Shown: positions 7,633 to 18,014, counted from the first letter of the stretch. The stretch: DNA of 64,000 nt from Fulvivirga marina (GCF_016775155.1 NZ_JAEUGD010000061.1:59076-123075), one strand, 5' to 3'. Numbers and translations: made by a program. The notes: generated by a model not told the origin, from the sequence alone.

Positions 7633-10600
7633 ATGCCTTACTTTCATGGTCGCAGAGTTTGTCTACTCTTTTTTTTAATGGTTGGTGTTATTTTTCAGGC
7701 TTTGTCTCAAAATTACTCGGGAGTAAACTGGTATTTTGGAAGCAATTCTGAAGGCATACGCTTTGTCCGCCCCCAGTTGCGTGCAAAAAATGTCAGCACT
7801 CCTTTTGCACTGGGTACCGGTGGTAGCGCAGTAGCCTCTGACCCCATCACAGGTGAGGTTATTTTCACCACAGACGGCAACTTTGTATACGATGGTATGG
7901 ATAGGGTTTTGCCCACAACACTTGGGGGTAACACGACCCTTAATCAAGGGGTTTCCATAGCACAAAACCCAGGTAATCGTGACCAGTTTTACATTTTCAC
8001 TATTGATAATGGCACAGGGTTATTGGAGTTCACGGTATTCGATCTTACTCAGTACAGCGGCCCTCCGGGATTCCCTGCCCCTGCCGAAGGTGACTTGGTA
8101 GGTCTACCCGCCAATACAGGACTTCCTGCAACCCCCAGGTCATCAGGTATGATCATTATCCCTAATGATACCAGGGATGGCTTCTGGCTAATATCTCACC
8201 AAACAGGATCCACAAATTATGATGTACTTGAAATTGATGCTACAGGTGCTTTCTCTATTAATACTCAGTCTGTAGGCGCAATCACAAATGCAGTAAACTT
8301 ATCTTTTAACCAGGCTACATCACAAATAGCAGTAGCTCCATCTGCACCAACACAAACCGTGGAGATACTATCTATTGACCAATCAACAGGCACACTATCA
8401 CTGGTCACCAATATTCCAGGCACGAATGCGAGTACTTTAGGAATAGAAAATATTTACGATACCGAATGGTCAAACAATGGCGACTTCTTATACCTTTCCG
8501 GAAATTTTGAGACAGGTGTAGACTCATTAATGCAAGTAGATCTTACCCAGGCTGTCCTGACTCCCCGCCCGATTTTCACCTCCGATATGGTAAGAAGTTA
8601 TGGTATTCAAATGGCTCCCGACAGTGCCATTTACCATCTATACGAGAATTCAGTAGGCTCAATACTGCTAGGGAAAATCAACGCTCCTGACACCCTTTTT
8701 ACGCAGGTATTATATGATCCCAATACTTTCCGAAATGTAGACTTTGGCGGCAGACAATTTCCTGCATTTCTTCCTCAAATAAATCAGGATATTGATGCTG
8801 ATTTCTCGTTTTCAGGTGTTTGTCAAAATTCTCCAACACTTTTTTACCCCACTATTACGCCAGACTCCGATAGTGTTCGATGGGACTTTGGTGATGGGGC
8901 CTCATCATCTCAATTAGCTCCTTCACACACCTACGCTGATGCAAATACTTTTGACGTTACGCTCACAGCCTTTTTGAATGGTGACTCTGTAGCGGTAACC
9001 AAACCGGTAACTATAACTGCCTTTGACATTCAAATATCCGTACGTACAGATACTACTTTTTGCCGTGAAGATTTTCCCCCTCCATACGGAACTAATGGGA
9101 CCGCCAGCGTAGTGGCCCAAATCAGTGGCACCCCAACCAGCGTGATCTGGTCAAATGGCGATACTGGCAATACGCTTACACCTGACTCATCCGGCTACTA
9201 TTATGTAATAGCTACAAACGCCTCCGGTTGTACAGCACACGCGGGAGTGACGGTAAATACTTACGGAGAAGATGAACAACGCGCGAATGTCTGGTATTTT
9301 GGCAACAATGCCGGAATTGACTTCAACCCGCTTCCTGACAATCCGGTTGCTCCAATTCCATTCGGGAATGCAAATATTTACAATGGAGGCAATCAACTTC
9401 AGGCTCCCGAAGGCTGTGCCATTTACTGCGACCGCAATGGTCAGCCTGTATTTTACACTGATGGATTAGATGTGTTTGACAGTGACGGTAATCAACTTAC
9501 AGGAGCTACCCCTGCCGACAAACTCGGCGGAGACCCTACAGCAACTCAATCTGTTTTAATAGTGCCATTCCCCGGAGATGAAACCCTATTCTACATATTT
9601 ACAACGGAAGAGGTGTATGGTACAGGGACATATGACCTCAAATATTCAGTGTTTGATTTAAAAGATGAAAGCAATGGCACTAAAGGTGCGCTGGTAAGGA
9701 CAGCAGCAGGAGACCTGACCACCACCATTTCAACCGGCGTAACCGAAAGAATAACCGGAAATGATAGTTGGGTAATTGTTCATGACTTTGGAAATGATAA
9801 TTTTAAAGCGTTCCCGATTTTAGGAGATGGCATTGGCAACCCTGTAGTCTCCAGTGTTGGATCTTCTCATGATACTGACAGAGAAAGTGAAGGCTACATG
9901 ATATTAGGCCCGGGAGATATACTGGCTGTAGCCCTGTCTGAATCAGCCAACAACAACTATATTGAGCTCTTCAATTTTGCAGATAGTACAGGTGCTATCG
10001 ATGAAATTACACAACTTGACTTTAACAACCCTGCCCCGATAAGTGCAGGTGTTGATGGTGTTACAGCCCCGTCCAGTGTAAATGGACAGGTTTATGGTAT
10101 CGGTTTTAGCCCTGACGGGAGCAACCTTTTTGCAACACTTCAGGGAGCTTCTGAAAGTCATATATACTGGTGGCCTCTCGATTCCACAACTACTACAGCA
10201 AATACTACCGACCCTAGCTACATAAGGGACTCCGTGCGCTATGTATCGGGCTCTAACCTGACTCTTGGAGCTTTACAGGCCGGTCCTGACGGGGTTTTAT
10301 ATATTTCGCAAGAAGGACAAGGTTCTTTAGCCACTATTACAAACCCGGGACTGAACATAGGTGAGGTTCCTATTATTAACGGTTTTGGTCTGTCAGCTGG
10401 TACCACCAGTCAGCTTGGTCTACCCAATTTCATTCAAAATATAGGCTCTCCATTTAACGGAGCCAGCCTTGTAGTAATGAACGGTTGTGATGGAGATGCA
10501 CTGACTATAAGCATTTTCAATGCTCAAAATCTTGAGAGCTACTATCTCAATATTTATAATCAGAATGACTTGAATACGATAGTTAGAGGGACAAGAGTTT

Positions 10601-12042
10601 TAGATCAAGACAATCCTGATTTCACATTCACACTTAATGAACCAGGAACTTATGTAGCTACAGTAACTATAGACCCTGAGTGTTCAGGAATTAGTAACAC
10701 TAACATGACTCCTCAAACATTTGTAGTTAACCCGCTTCCCGATTTTGATCTGGCGGTAGTGAGCGGACCTTCCATTTGTGGAGCCAATGACGGAGTTATT
10801 TCTGTAGATTTCGCGTCATCAGGTGATATTAGCTATACTGTAAACGGACCAGTGTCTTATGCAGCAACCACCGTGACTGGCCCTGGCACTTTTAACGTCA
10901 ACGGTTTGTCAGCAGGGTTTTATACTGTAACCGCTAACTTCCTGGCCACAGGCTGTAGTGACACAAGAACAATATCACTTAATGACCCTACTTCATACAC
11001 TCCTGATGATCAACCGGTAAATAGCAAATGTAGCAATGCAGAAGGCGAACTAAACATTACTTTCTCCCCCTCTTCTGCTGCACCAGCATCCTATAGCTGG
11101 AGATTGCTTACTCAAGGGTCAAACCTTCAGGTAGCTTCAGGAACCGAAGCCAATATTCCTTTCCAGTTTATATCTACGGGTGAGTATTATCTGGAAATAA
11201 CAGATGCAGGTGGATGTTTAACTTTTGCAAATGTATCAGCAACACCCCCTCCTCCCATTGACCTTGAACTTCCTACAGAGTTTTCTGTATGTGATGAGGC
11301 CATTGCCAGGGTACCTTATCAAACTTCCAGCAATCAACTGGCATCAACTAACCCAACTATGCAGATTGAGGGCGACAGCATTATACTGGTTACGGAGCCA
11401 GGAACTTACACTGTAACAGCCTTTGGTGACGGAACCAATACATGCGATATTCAAAGGTTCTTGACTGTTTCATTTTCACAATCAGACCCAATTCCATTTG
11501 ACTCAAGATATGCTATATGTCCCGAAGACCCATTGGTCTCCAATACTTTTGTGACCATCCCTACTCCGGGATTCTCACGAGTTGAATATTTTGACGAAGA
11601 TGGAAACCCTCTGCAAAACGGAAATGGCTACAACATCTTTGCAGACAGTATTCAGGTATTTGTTACCGGTATTGTTAACGTAAGAATGACAAACGCTTTC
11701 GGTTGTGTAACCGAAGCCGAGTTCAATGTAATTGAAGACTGCAAAGCCAGGATCAATGCCCCAAATGCATTTACTCCAAACGGAGACGGTCGAAACGATA
11801 ACTTCCTGGTATTCCCGGTACTGGTATCTCCTGATGATTTCCAGATTTTCATCTTTAACCGATGGGGAGAAATGGTATTCCAATCTTCAGATCTCAATTT
11901 CGAATGGAATGGTGGGTATAACAATGACCCGAGCAGACCATTAACCGGAGGCACTTATGCTTACCGGGTTGAATTTAAAAGTGTAATTGAAGGCAGGGAT
12001 GATTTGCAGGAAATGCGCGGAGGTGTAACTTTGATACGGTAA
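7633..12042 (+). CDS. Giant secreted adhesin-like protein with PKD domain and CHU_C (T9SS type B) tail
   Basis: This is a cell-surface protein exported by the type IX system. The order is: signal peptide (1-25); a WD40-like/propeller segment (about 27-385) beginning with a N-W-Y-F-G motif; a PKD domain (about 388-460, R-W-D-F-G-D-G); a second propeller segment starting V-W-Y-F-G-N-N near 551 that repeats the plan of the first; several Ig-like modules (about 950-1350); and a C-terminal gliding-motility-associated CHU_C domain (about 1372-1469, with A-F-T-P-N-G-D-G-x-N-D and F-N-R-W-G-E). The tail predicts SprF-dependent export, which fits the divergent PorP/SprF gene. The function is probably adhesion or gliding; the ligand is unknown. 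Confidence 0.92.
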   Translation: MPYFHGRRVCLLFFLMVGVIFQALSQNYSGVNWYFGSNSEGIRFVRPQLRAKNVSTPFALGTGGSAVASDPITGEVIFTTDGNFVYDGMDRVLPTTLGGNTTLNQGVSIAQNPGNRDQFYIFTIDNGTGLLEFTVFDLTQYSGPPGFPAPAEGDLVGLPANTGLPATPRSSGMIIIPNDTRDGFWLISHQTGSTNYDVLEIDATGAFSINTQSVGAITNAVNLSFNQATSQIAVAPSAPTQTVEILSIDQSTGTLSLVTNIPGTNASTLGIENIYDTEWSNNGDFLYLSGNFETGVDSLMQVDLTQAVLTPRPIFTSDMVRSYGIQMAPDSAIYHLYENSVGSILLGKINAPDTLFTQVLYDPNTFRNVDFGGRQFPAFLPQINQDIDADFSFSGVCQNSPTLFYPTITPDSDSVRWDFGDGASSSQLAPSHTYADANTFDVTLTAFLNGDSVAVTKPVTITAFDIQISVRTDTTFCREDFPPPYGTNGTASVVAQISGTPTSVIWSNGDTGNTLTPDSSGYYYVIATNASGCTAHAGVTVNTYGEDEQRANVWYFGNNAGIDFNPLPDNPVAPIPFGNANIYNGGNQLQAPEGCAIYCDRNGQPVFYTDGLDVFDSDGNQLTGATPADKLGGDPTATQSVLIVPFPGDETLFYIFTTEEVYGTGTYDLKYSVFDLKDESNGTKGALVRTAAGDLTTTISTGVTERITGNDSWVIVHDFGNDNFKAFPILGDGIGNPVVSSVGSSHDTDRESEGYMILGPGDILAVALSESANNNYIELFNFADSTGAIDEITQLDFNNPAPISAGVDGVTAPSSVNGQVYGIGFSPDGSNLFATLQGASESHIYWWPLDSTTTTANTTDPSYIRDSVRYVSGSNLTLGALQAGPDGVLYISQEGQGSLATITNPGLNIGEVPIINGFGLSAGTTSQLGLPNFIQNIGSPFNGASLVVMNGCDGDALTISIFNAQNLESYYLNIYNQNDLNTIVRGTRVLDQDNPDFTFTLNEPGTYVATVTIDPECSGISNTNMTPQTFVVNPLPDFDLAVVSGPSICGANDGVISVDFASSGDISYTVNGPVSYAATTVTGPGTFNVNGLSAGFYTVTANFLATGCSDTRTISLNDPTSYTPDDQPVNSKCSNAEGELNITFSPSSAAPASYSWRLLTQGSNLQVASGTEANIPFQFISTGEYYLEITDAGGCLTFANVSATPPPPIDLELPTEFSVCDEAIARVPYQTSSNQLASTNPTMQIEGDSIILVTEPGTYTVTAFGDGTNTCDIQRFLTVSFSQSDPIPFDSRYAICPEDPLVSNTFVTIPTPGFSRVEYFDEDGNPLQNGNGYNIFADSIQVFVTGIVNVRMTNAFGCVTEAEFNVIEDCKARINAPNAFTPNGDGRNDNFLVFPVLVSPDDFQIFIFNRWGEMVFQSSDLNFEWNGGYNNDPSRPLTGGTYAYRVEFKSVIEGRDDLQEMRGGVTLIR

Positions 12043-12107
12043 AGTTGTTTACTTAAACAAAACATCATTACTGCGTATTAAATGTGCATTAAATTGACAA
12101 ATTAAAA

Positions 12108-12464
12108 ATGAAAGAGATCAAATTCGGAATAGCATTTATTGTCTTGTTGAGCGCTTTTGCTTTTACCAACGCTGAGCTATTGAGTACATCACTCAAAATA
12201 ACTGTTCGAAATGAACTGGGAAACCTTGAGGAAGGTGTTTCTGTTCAACTGTTTCCTACTGAGGAGGATTATAGAAATGAAACTAATCCGGTAACTGAGA
12301 AGCAACTAACTGACAGCAAAGGACAGGTAAAGTTTAAAGACCTTGCTTCAAAAGTTTACTTTGTAAACGCTGTTAAGGGCGACAAAAACAATATTGGCGC
12401 TGGTGTACAAACTGACACGCTGATTGAAGGAAAAATGAACAAAGTAACTATTATCATAGAGTAA
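12108..12464 (+). CDS. Small secreted protein with Ig-like/carboxypeptidase-regulatory fold
   Basis: This is a 118-residue protein with an N-terminal signal peptide (hydrophobic 6-20, cut near F-T-N-A). The rest is a single predicted beta-sandwich resembling carboxypeptidase-regulatory or CnaB-like domains: L-K-I-T-V-R-N-E-L-G-N-L-E-E-G-V-S-V-Q-L-F at the start and D-S-K-G-Q-V-K-F-K-D-L in the middle. It probably acts in the periplasm or at the outer surface. Its stop codon directly abuts the ATG of the Nudix gene, implying translational coupling. The specific role is unknown. Confidence 0.75.
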   Translation: MKEIKFGIAFIVLLSAFAFTNAELLSTSLKITVRNELGNLEEGVSVQLFPTEEDYRNETNPVTEKQLTDSKGQVKFKDLASKVYFVNAVKGDKNNIGAGVQTDTLIEGKMNKVTIIIE

Positions 12465-13016
12465 ATGCACAGGCAAGACCTGATCAAAAAACTAAACAAG
12501 TATAGCCCTGAATTCGAAGCTGAAAAAGAATTCAGGGCTTCATTTTTATCCTTTATTGAAAGGAATATTAACTGCTTTGAAAGGTCTTTGAAAGAAGGCC
12601 ATATTACGGGTTCAGCATGGATCATTAACGAGACTAGTACCAAAGCACTACTCACCCATCACCACAAGCTTAACCGCTGGCTCCAACTCGGCGGACACGC
12701 TGACGGTGACCCTGACATCATCAATGTAGCTACAAAAGAAGCCCTGGAAGAATCAGGGTTAAAGTCTATTCGGCTCGTAAGTAAATCCATATTTGATATT
12801 GATATTCACACCATTCCGGCCAGAAAAGCTGATCCCGAGCACCTGCACTATGATATCAGGTTTCTCTTTAAAGCTGATGAAAACGAACCACTCGTAATAA
12901 GTAGTGAATCTAAAGACCTTGCCTGGGTTGAAATGGATAAATTAGAAACCCTTGTAGAGTCAAATGACAGTATTATACGTATGATGCAGAAAAGCTTATC
13001 CGGTATCTCACTTTAA
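12465..13016 (+). CDS. Nudix hydrolase
   Basis: This is a cytoplasmic pyrophosphohydrolase of the Nudix superfamily, 183 residues. The Nudix box (about residues 76-99) reads G-G-H-A-D-G-D-P at its start and K-E-A-L-E-E-S-G-L at its end. Two consensus positions differ: Pro replaces the first Glu and Lys replaces Arg, but the metal-binding E-A-L-E-E core is intact. This G-G-H-x-D-G-D variety is common in Bacteroidota and Actinobacteria. It begins directly after the preceding stop codon. The substrate cannot be predicted. Confidence 0.88.
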   Translation: MHRQDLIKKLNKYSPEFEAEKEFRASFLSFIERNINCFERSLKEGHITGSAWIINETSTKALLTHHHKLNRWLQLGGHADGDPDIINVATKEALEESGLKSIRLVSKSIFDIDIHTIPARKADPEHLHYDIRFLFKADENEPLVISSESKDLAWVEMDKLETLVESNDSIIRMMQKSLSGISL

Positions 13017-13117
13017 ATCTTCCCCTAAAATATCCTTTTTTGCTCTATTGCCACAAGCCAAAACTTAAATGAAATTTTGCCTCCGAATAACTCAGAATCC
13101 CTTTCTAGAGAGAAAAA

Positions 13118-13147
13118 GAAAAAGTCCTGATAAATCAGGACTTTTTC
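13118..13147 (+). terminator. Intrinsic terminator after the Nudix gene
   Basis: A perfect 13-bp stem (13118-13130 with 13135-13147) has a TAAA loop and an A run on one side and a T run on the other. It can work in both directions, ending the plus-strand operon and, from the other side, transcription of the small minus-strand gene at 13307-13468. Confidence 0.85.
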
Positions 13148-13306
13148 AACCTTAAAATTAACTGTAATAACACTAAAAAACCATGAAAGACGATGACTTA
13201 CGCCATCATCCAAGTTAGTAATCCGATTTTTAATAAAGACGAATTATAGATATAACCAGATTATTAAAATTAAAGTTTAAAATGAATAGTGTTTTATAGA
13301 AGAAGT

Positions 13307-13468
13307 TTATCTTGAGGATACCAGCAGTAAAATAAAGCTGATTATCACAATCCAAAACATATAAGGACCTAGCATAGGAACTACAATAATAGCCTTGGCC
13401 ATAAGTGCCCAAAGTACTATAAGTATAATGGAGACAATTTTAAGCGTTGATCTGGTTTTGCTGCTCAT
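13307..13468 (-). CDS. Small two-helix membrane protein (53 residues)
   Basis: This is an overlooked short gene. From an ATG at 13468 the minus strand encodes 53 residues. A basic N-terminus (M-S-S-K-T-R-S-T-L-K) is followed by two hydrophobic helices (about 10-31 and 35-50) split by a P-M-L-G-P turn, ending S-S-R. The hydrophobic pattern with positive flanks and the bidirectional terminator beyond its 3' end support a real gene. No family recognised. It lies between two plus-strand genes. Confidence 0.6.
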   Translation of the reverse strand: MSSKTRSTLKIVSIILIVLWALMAKAIIVVPMLGPYMFWIVIISFILLLVSSR

Positions 13469-13540
13469 ATTATCGTTGGTTTTAGTTTATCAGTAAATAT
13501 ATAAATTTATAAGTTCCTCTTCCATAAGGCTGAAAATTAA

Positions 13541-13548
13541 TACTTTTG
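13541..13548 (+). promoter_or_regulatory. Bacteroidota -7 element for the sua5 gene
   Basis: TACTTTTG matches the Bacteroidota sigma-A -7 consensus TAnnTTTG exactly and lies 16 nt before the ATG, implying a very short 5' leader. The -33 element is not clear. Confidence 0.55.
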
Positions 13549-13564
13549 CAGTCAAATTCGAACT

Positions 13565-14521
13565 ATGGCTATTATTGGTAAAGAAATCGGCAAGGCAAAA
13601 TCTATTCTTGAAAGCGGTGAACTGGTAGCAATACCTACAGAAACTGTATATGGACTGGCCGGAAATGCTTTTAATACCGAAGCTATAGCTAAAATTTTCA
13701 AGGTAAAGAACAGGCCTTCTTTTGACCCACTCATTGTACACACTTATAACCTCGAGCAGGTTAATAAAATCGTAAAGGAATTACCTCAAAAAGCCAGACT
13801 GCTTGCTGAAAGGTTCTGGCCAGGTCCATTGACTTTGTTGCTACCAAAGCAAGTCATCATCCCTGATCTGGTTACTTCGGGTATGGACACGGTAGCCGTA
13901 CGTATCCCTAACCAACCGCTAACCTTAGACCTGCTTCAGTCTTTGGACTTTCCGTTAGTAGCACCAAGTGCCAACCCTTTTGGGTATGTCAGTCCTACTT
14001 CAGCGCAACATGTTGATGATCAGCTTGGTGAAAAAATAGATTATGTACTGGATGGAGGCCCATGTCCGGTAGGCATAGAGTCTACCATAGTGGGGTTTGA
14101 AGGTGAGGATGCAATCATTCATAGATTAGGAGGGCTTAGCAAAGAGAAGATTGAAAGCATCATAGGAAAGGTTAGGCTCATGCCCCACTCTTCCTCCAAC
14201 CCCAAAGCACCAGGCATGCTAAAAAGCCACTATTCTCCAGGCAAGAAAGTGATATTGGGAGATATTGATTTTTTAATAAAAAAATATGGAAAAGACCGCA
14301 TAGGTATTATCAGCTTTACCAAACCTGCTGAAGGAATAATACTTGAACATCAAGCAGTTCTTGCTCCCGATGGTGACTTGACCACTGCTGCTAAAAATCT
14401 TTTCTCATCACTACGCATACTAGACAAAAAGGATATTGATCTTATTCTGGCAGAACCTGTACCCGAGCATGGGCTTGGTCTCGCCATCAACGACCGACTG
14501 AAAAGAGCCGCAGCTAAATAA
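13565..14521 (+). CDS. ywlC: L-threonylcarbamoyladenylate synthase (Sua5/YwlC)
   Basis: This enzyme makes threonylcarbamoyl-AMP from threonine, bicarbonate and ATP for the t6A37 modification of ANN-decoding tRNAs. Residues 10-190 form the YrdC domain: I-P-T-E-T-V-Y-G-L-A-G near 20, K-x-R-P near 46, A-P-S-A-N near 135, and the S-T-I-V segment near 173. Residues 205-318 form the extra Sua5 C-terminal domain, joined through the S-N-P-K-A-P-G-M-L-K-S-H-Y-S linker, so this is the long Sua5 form, not the short TsaC. It is a single gene with its own likely promoter just upstream. Confidence 0.95.
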   Translation: MAIIGKEIGKAKSILESGELVAIPTETVYGLAGNAFNTEAIAKIFKVKNRPSFDPLIVHTYNLEQVNKIVKELPQKARLLAERFWPGPLTLLLPKQVIIPDLVTSGMDTVAVRIPNQPLTLDLLQSLDFPLVAPSANPFGYVSPTSAQHVDDQLGEKIDYVLDGGPCPVGIESTIVGFEGEDAIIHRLGGLSKEKIESIIGKVRLMPHSSSNPKAPGMLKSHYSPGKKVILGDIDFLIKKYGKDRIGIISFTKPAEGIILEHQAVLAPDGDLTTAAKNLFSSLRILDKKDIDLILAEPVPEHGLGLAINDRLKRAAAK

Positions 14522-14640
14522 CCTACGGCCAAACGTACGCTCCCCATATTTACTTGCTTAACATAAACTTAAAAACAACCAGGTTAGTTAAGCAGTTTAA
14601 AATATATTTTTAGATATTTACGCCTTTAAAAAAATAGCCT

Positions 14641-15828
14641 ATGAGAACTATTGACGACATTAACTTTAAGAACAAAAGAGCCTTAATAAGAGTAGACTTT
14701 AATGTCCCTTTAAATGACAAGTTTGAAATCACGGATGACACCCGCATCAGGGCTGCTGTCCCCACTATCAAAAAAATTCTTAGTGATGGGGGTTCAGTAG
14801 TGTTAATGTCTCACCTTGGCAGGCCCAAAAACGGCCCTGAGGACAAGTTCTCTCTAAAGCATTTAGTTAAAGACCTTTCAGACAGATTCGGGTCTGACGT
14901 GAAATTCGCTTCTGATTGTATAGGTGAAGAAGCTGAGGCTAAGTCATCAGCTTTACAGACTGGTGAAATACTCCTTCTTGAAAACCTTAGGTTCCACCCT
15001 GAAGAAACCAAAGGTGACGAAGGTTTCGCTAAAAAACTGTCAGTACACGGCGACATTTATGTTAATGACGCATTTGGTACGGCCCACCGTGCTCATGCAT
15101 CCACCAGCATAGTAGCACAGTTCTTCGAAGAAAAAGTTTGTGGCTATGTAATGGCAGCAGAAATTGATAATGCTCAAAAAGTATTGGATAAAGCAGACAA
15201 GCCTTACACTGCCATCATGGGTGGGGCGAAGATTTCTGATAAAATATTGATCATCGAAAAATTATTGGATAAAGTAGATAATCTGATCATTGGCGGTGGT
15301 ATGTCCTATACCTTCTTCAAAGCTATGGGTGGCAACATAGGCTCATCGTTGGTAGAGGAAGACAAATTGGAGCTTGCCAATGAGTTAATAAAAAAGGCAA
15401 AAGATAAGGGTGTAAACCTGGAATTACCTTTTGACTCGGTAATAGCTGATAAGTTTGACAACAATGCAGAAACAGATGTGGTACGCAATGGCGCCATTCC
15501 AGATGGATGGATGGGACTGGACATTGGGCCACAAGCCAGGGAGGTGTTTGCCAAAACCATAAAGAACTCTAAAACCATACTTTGGAATGGCCCGATGGGT
15601 GTATTTGAAATGTCAAATTTTGCCAAAGGGACTACAGGTATCGCTGAAGCTGTAGTTGAAGCAACTGAAAAGGGGGCATTCTCTCTGATTGGTGGCGGAG
15701 ACTCTGCCGCAGCTGTTAACCTGCTCGGCTATGGTGATAAGGTTTCATATGTATCAACCGGAGGTGGTGCTCTATTGGAATACATGGAAGGCAAAGAACT
15801 GCCAGGGGTAAAAGCACTCGAAAACTAA
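14641..15828 (+). CDS. pgk: Phosphoglycerate kinase
   Basis: This is the glycolytic enzyme converting 1,3-bisphosphoglycerate and ADP to 3-phosphoglycerate and ATP. It is full length at 395 residues. Diagnostic features are the N-terminal R-V-D-F-N-V-P-L-N loop (about 17-25), S-H-L-G-R-P near 57, the R-F-H-P-E-E segment near 119, and the C-terminal nucleotide-binding segments W-N-G-P-M-G-V-F-E and G-G-G-D-S-A-A-A-V. It is a single gene followed by a good terminator. Confidence 0.98.
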   Translation: MRTIDDINFKNKRALIRVDFNVPLNDKFEITDDTRIRAAVPTIKKILSDGGSVVLMSHLGRPKNGPEDKFSLKHLVKDLSDRFGSDVKFASDCIGEEAEAKSSALQTGEILLLENLRFHPEETKGDEGFAKKLSVHGDIYVNDAFGTAHRAHASTSIVAQFFEEKVCGYVMAAEIDNAQKVLDKADKPYTAIMGGAKISDKILIIEKLLDKVDNLIIGGGMSYTFFKAMGGNIGSSLVEEDKLELANELIKKAKDKGVNLELPFDSVIADKFDNNAETDVVRNGAIPDGWMGLDIGPQAREVFAKTIKNSKTILWNGPMGVFEMSNFAKGTTGIAEAVVEATEKGAFSLIGGGDSAAAVNLLGYGDKVSYVSTGGGALLEYMEGKELPGVKALEN

Positions 15829-15871
15829 GTAACATCAAAATATAACGGTGAGATAGCTCACCTGAACTTTA

Positions 15872-15905
15872 AGCCTCTGATAAGCCAATTATCAGGGGCT
15901 TTTTA
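15872..15905 (+). terminator. Intrinsic terminator of pgk
   Basis: A 12-bp stem (15872-15883 with 15889-15900, one G-T pair) is followed by a T run. It is about 45 nt after the pgk stop. Confidence 0.88.
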
Positions 15906-16094
15906 TTTGAGGATAAACCAAAACTACAGGACGCTTAAGGAGACCACATCATTCAAAATGTAGTGTAGTCTATATTTGAGGTCAACTAATTAAGTAATTG
16001 TTTAAAAACCAGACAAAATCACCCCAAAGAGACTCCTGATATTTTATCTAATAAAACATAACGTTTAGCTTATTGAATAAAGGCATTTATTGAA

Positions 16095-18014
16095 CTACAC
16101 TCTTTCCAACCGCCACTGATCATCATACCTTAGCTCTCCACTGTCGATCATTTGACGAATGAGATTAAGAAACATATCTTTTTCAGAAGGATTAATATTT
16201 TCCATCAGTTCTTCAACCGTAAGTCGATTCTCCCCTATCAAATGCCTGACCTGTAAGTGGTAACTTTCTATATCGTGCTCTTTATTGTCGTGCTTTTTAC
16301 TGAGACATACGTCACATATACCGCAATTTCCAAAAGTACTCTCTCCAAAGTACTCAAGTATCAGTTGTGTTCTACAAGTATCTTCACATTGTACATAGTT
16401 GATTATGGCCTCCATTTTTTTCCTGGCTGTCTTCTCCCTTTGCTCCAAACGCCCCCTATCCAACTTTAATGTTGTACTATCCTGACGTGATACTATGAAA
16501 ATTACCTGGGGTTTTTCCTTTCTTTTGTCATAATTCAGTATCCCCTGGTCATCCAGTCGCTCCAGCGCCTTTACAATCTCAGTTTCTGTAGTTCCCAGAA
16601 TCTTTCCCAATTGCGCTTCAGATATCTTTACAAAGTTACTGAATACCTCTCCTCCGTAAAGCCTTAATAGCGCCTTAATAAAGTAATCATATTTGGCATT
16701 GGCAATCTGAAATTCATATAATGCGTGGTTACCAACTGTAAAATGAAGCTGAGAAGGGTTATAAAAACTTTCGTTAAACTGTATCAAACCCTCTTCTTCC
16801 AATTTCTTCAATACATAGTAAACCTCCATATGGTTGATCTGATAACGATCTGAGAAGTCTTGAATATCAAAATCAAAGCTCTGACCTAACCCACTGCCTA
16901 CTGCCATTTTGTAATAGTTGGCCAGACATTGGTAAACCCTCTTAATACTATCTATAGAAGGGTGCTGCTGGTCTAGCTGCGCTTTAAGATCATCTATATC
17001 TGCTTCTTCGTAAATGACAACGGCAAATGCTTTCTGTTCATCTCTGCCGGCTCTTCCTGCCTCCTGATAGTACGACTCCAGGTTTTGAGGTATATCCATA
17101 TGTACCACCACCCTCACATCAGGTTTGTCTATCCCCATACCAAAAGCGTTGGTTGCTACCATGATACGCTTTTTGTTCTTTATCCAGTTATCCTGCTTCG
17201 CAGTACGCTCTTCATGGGTAAGTCCAGCGTTGTAAAAATCAACCGAAAAGTTATTTCGATAAAGTAAAGTGGCTATCTGCTTTGTTTCTTTCCTGGTCCG
17301 GGTATAAACTATGGCTGTACCTTTAACATTTCTGAGTACCTCCAGAAGTTTTTTTTCCTTATCCTCCACCTTACGAACTGCGTAGGACAGGTTGTGACGA
17401 GCAAAGCTCTTCTGAAACACATTATGCTTTTCAAACAACAACTTGTCCTGTATATCATCTCTTACATCAGGCGTAGCCGTGGCCGTAAGTGCTATGATAT
17501 TAACGTCAGGTATAATTTCACGAATCTTTGCAATTTCCAGATACGCAGGTCTGAAGTCATACCCCCACTGCGATATGCAATGGGCTTCATCCACGGCCAA
17601 AAGACAAACAGACATCTTCTGAAGCCGCTCTTTAAAAATGTCTGTTTGCAACCGTTCCGGTGAGAGGTATAGAAACTTTACATCTCCATAAATACAGTTA
17701 TCAAGCTTGATATCAATTTCCGAGCGGTTCATACCTGAAAAGATGGCCAGAGCCTTAATCCCCCGTTTATTGAGCTGCTCAACCTGGTCTTTCATTAGAG
17801 CAATTAGCGGGGTAACCACAATGCAGATTCCCTCGCGAACCATGGCCGGAACCTGAAAACATATTGATTTCCCTCCACCCGTCGGCAACAGCGCAAGTAC
17901 ATCCTCCCCACGTAGGGTAGCGTTCACCACATCATCCTGTACAGCGCGAAAAGCATCGTAGCCCCAGTATTTCTTAAGTACGCTTAAAGGTTGTTGTTCT
18001 ATAGCATCACTCAT
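16095..18014 (-). CDS. recQ: ATP-dependent DNA helicase RecQ
   Basis: This is a 3'-5' DNA helicase acting in recombination and replication-fork repair. Helicase lobe 1 has the Walker A motif L-L-P-T-G-G-G-K-S near residue 41 and D-E-A-H near 137. Lobe 2 has T-N-A-F-G-M-G-I-D-K-P-D and Q-E-A-G-R-A-G-R-D. A RecQ-Ct region with four Cys (C-E-D-T-C and C-G-I-C-D-V-C) binds zinc. The C-terminal 60 residues look like a short winged helix rather than an HRDC domain. I use the ATG at 18014; the GTG one codon earlier is less likely. Confidence 0.94.
   Translation of the reverse strand: MSDAIEQQPLSVLKKYWGYDAFRAVQDDVVNATLRGEDVLALLPTGGGKSICFQVPAMVREGICIVVTPLIALMKDQVEQLNKRGIKALAIFSGMNRSEIDIKLDNCIYGDVKFLYLSPERLQTDIFKERLQKMSVCLLAVDEAHCISQWGYDFRPAYLEIAKIREIIPDVNIIALTATATPDVRDDIQDKLLFEKHNVFQKSFARHNLSYAVRKVEDKEKKLLEVLRNVKGTAIVYTRTRKETKQIATLLYRNNFSVDFYNAGLTHEERTAKQDNWIKNKKRIMVATNAFGMGIDKPDVRVVVHMDIPQNLESYYQEAGRAGRDEQKAFAVVIYEEADIDDLKAQLDQQHPSIDSIKRVYQCLANYYKMAVGSGLGQSFDFDIQDFSDRYQINHMEVYYVLKKLEEEGLIQFNESFYNPSQLHFTVGNHALYEFQIANAKYDYFIKALLRLYGGEVFSNFVKISEAQLGKILGTTETEIVKALERLDDQGILNYDKRKEKPQVIFIVSRQDSTTLKLDRGRLEQREKTARKKMEAIINYVQCEDTCRTQLILEYFGESTFGNCGICDVCLSKKHDNKEHDIESYHLQVRHLIGENRLTVEELMENINPSEKDMFLNLIRQMIDSGELRYDDQWRLERV

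Noticed and set aside
13230..13412. Minus-strand ORF of 60 codons
   Set aside because: It overlaps the better 53-residue two-helix gene in another frame and has a random composition.
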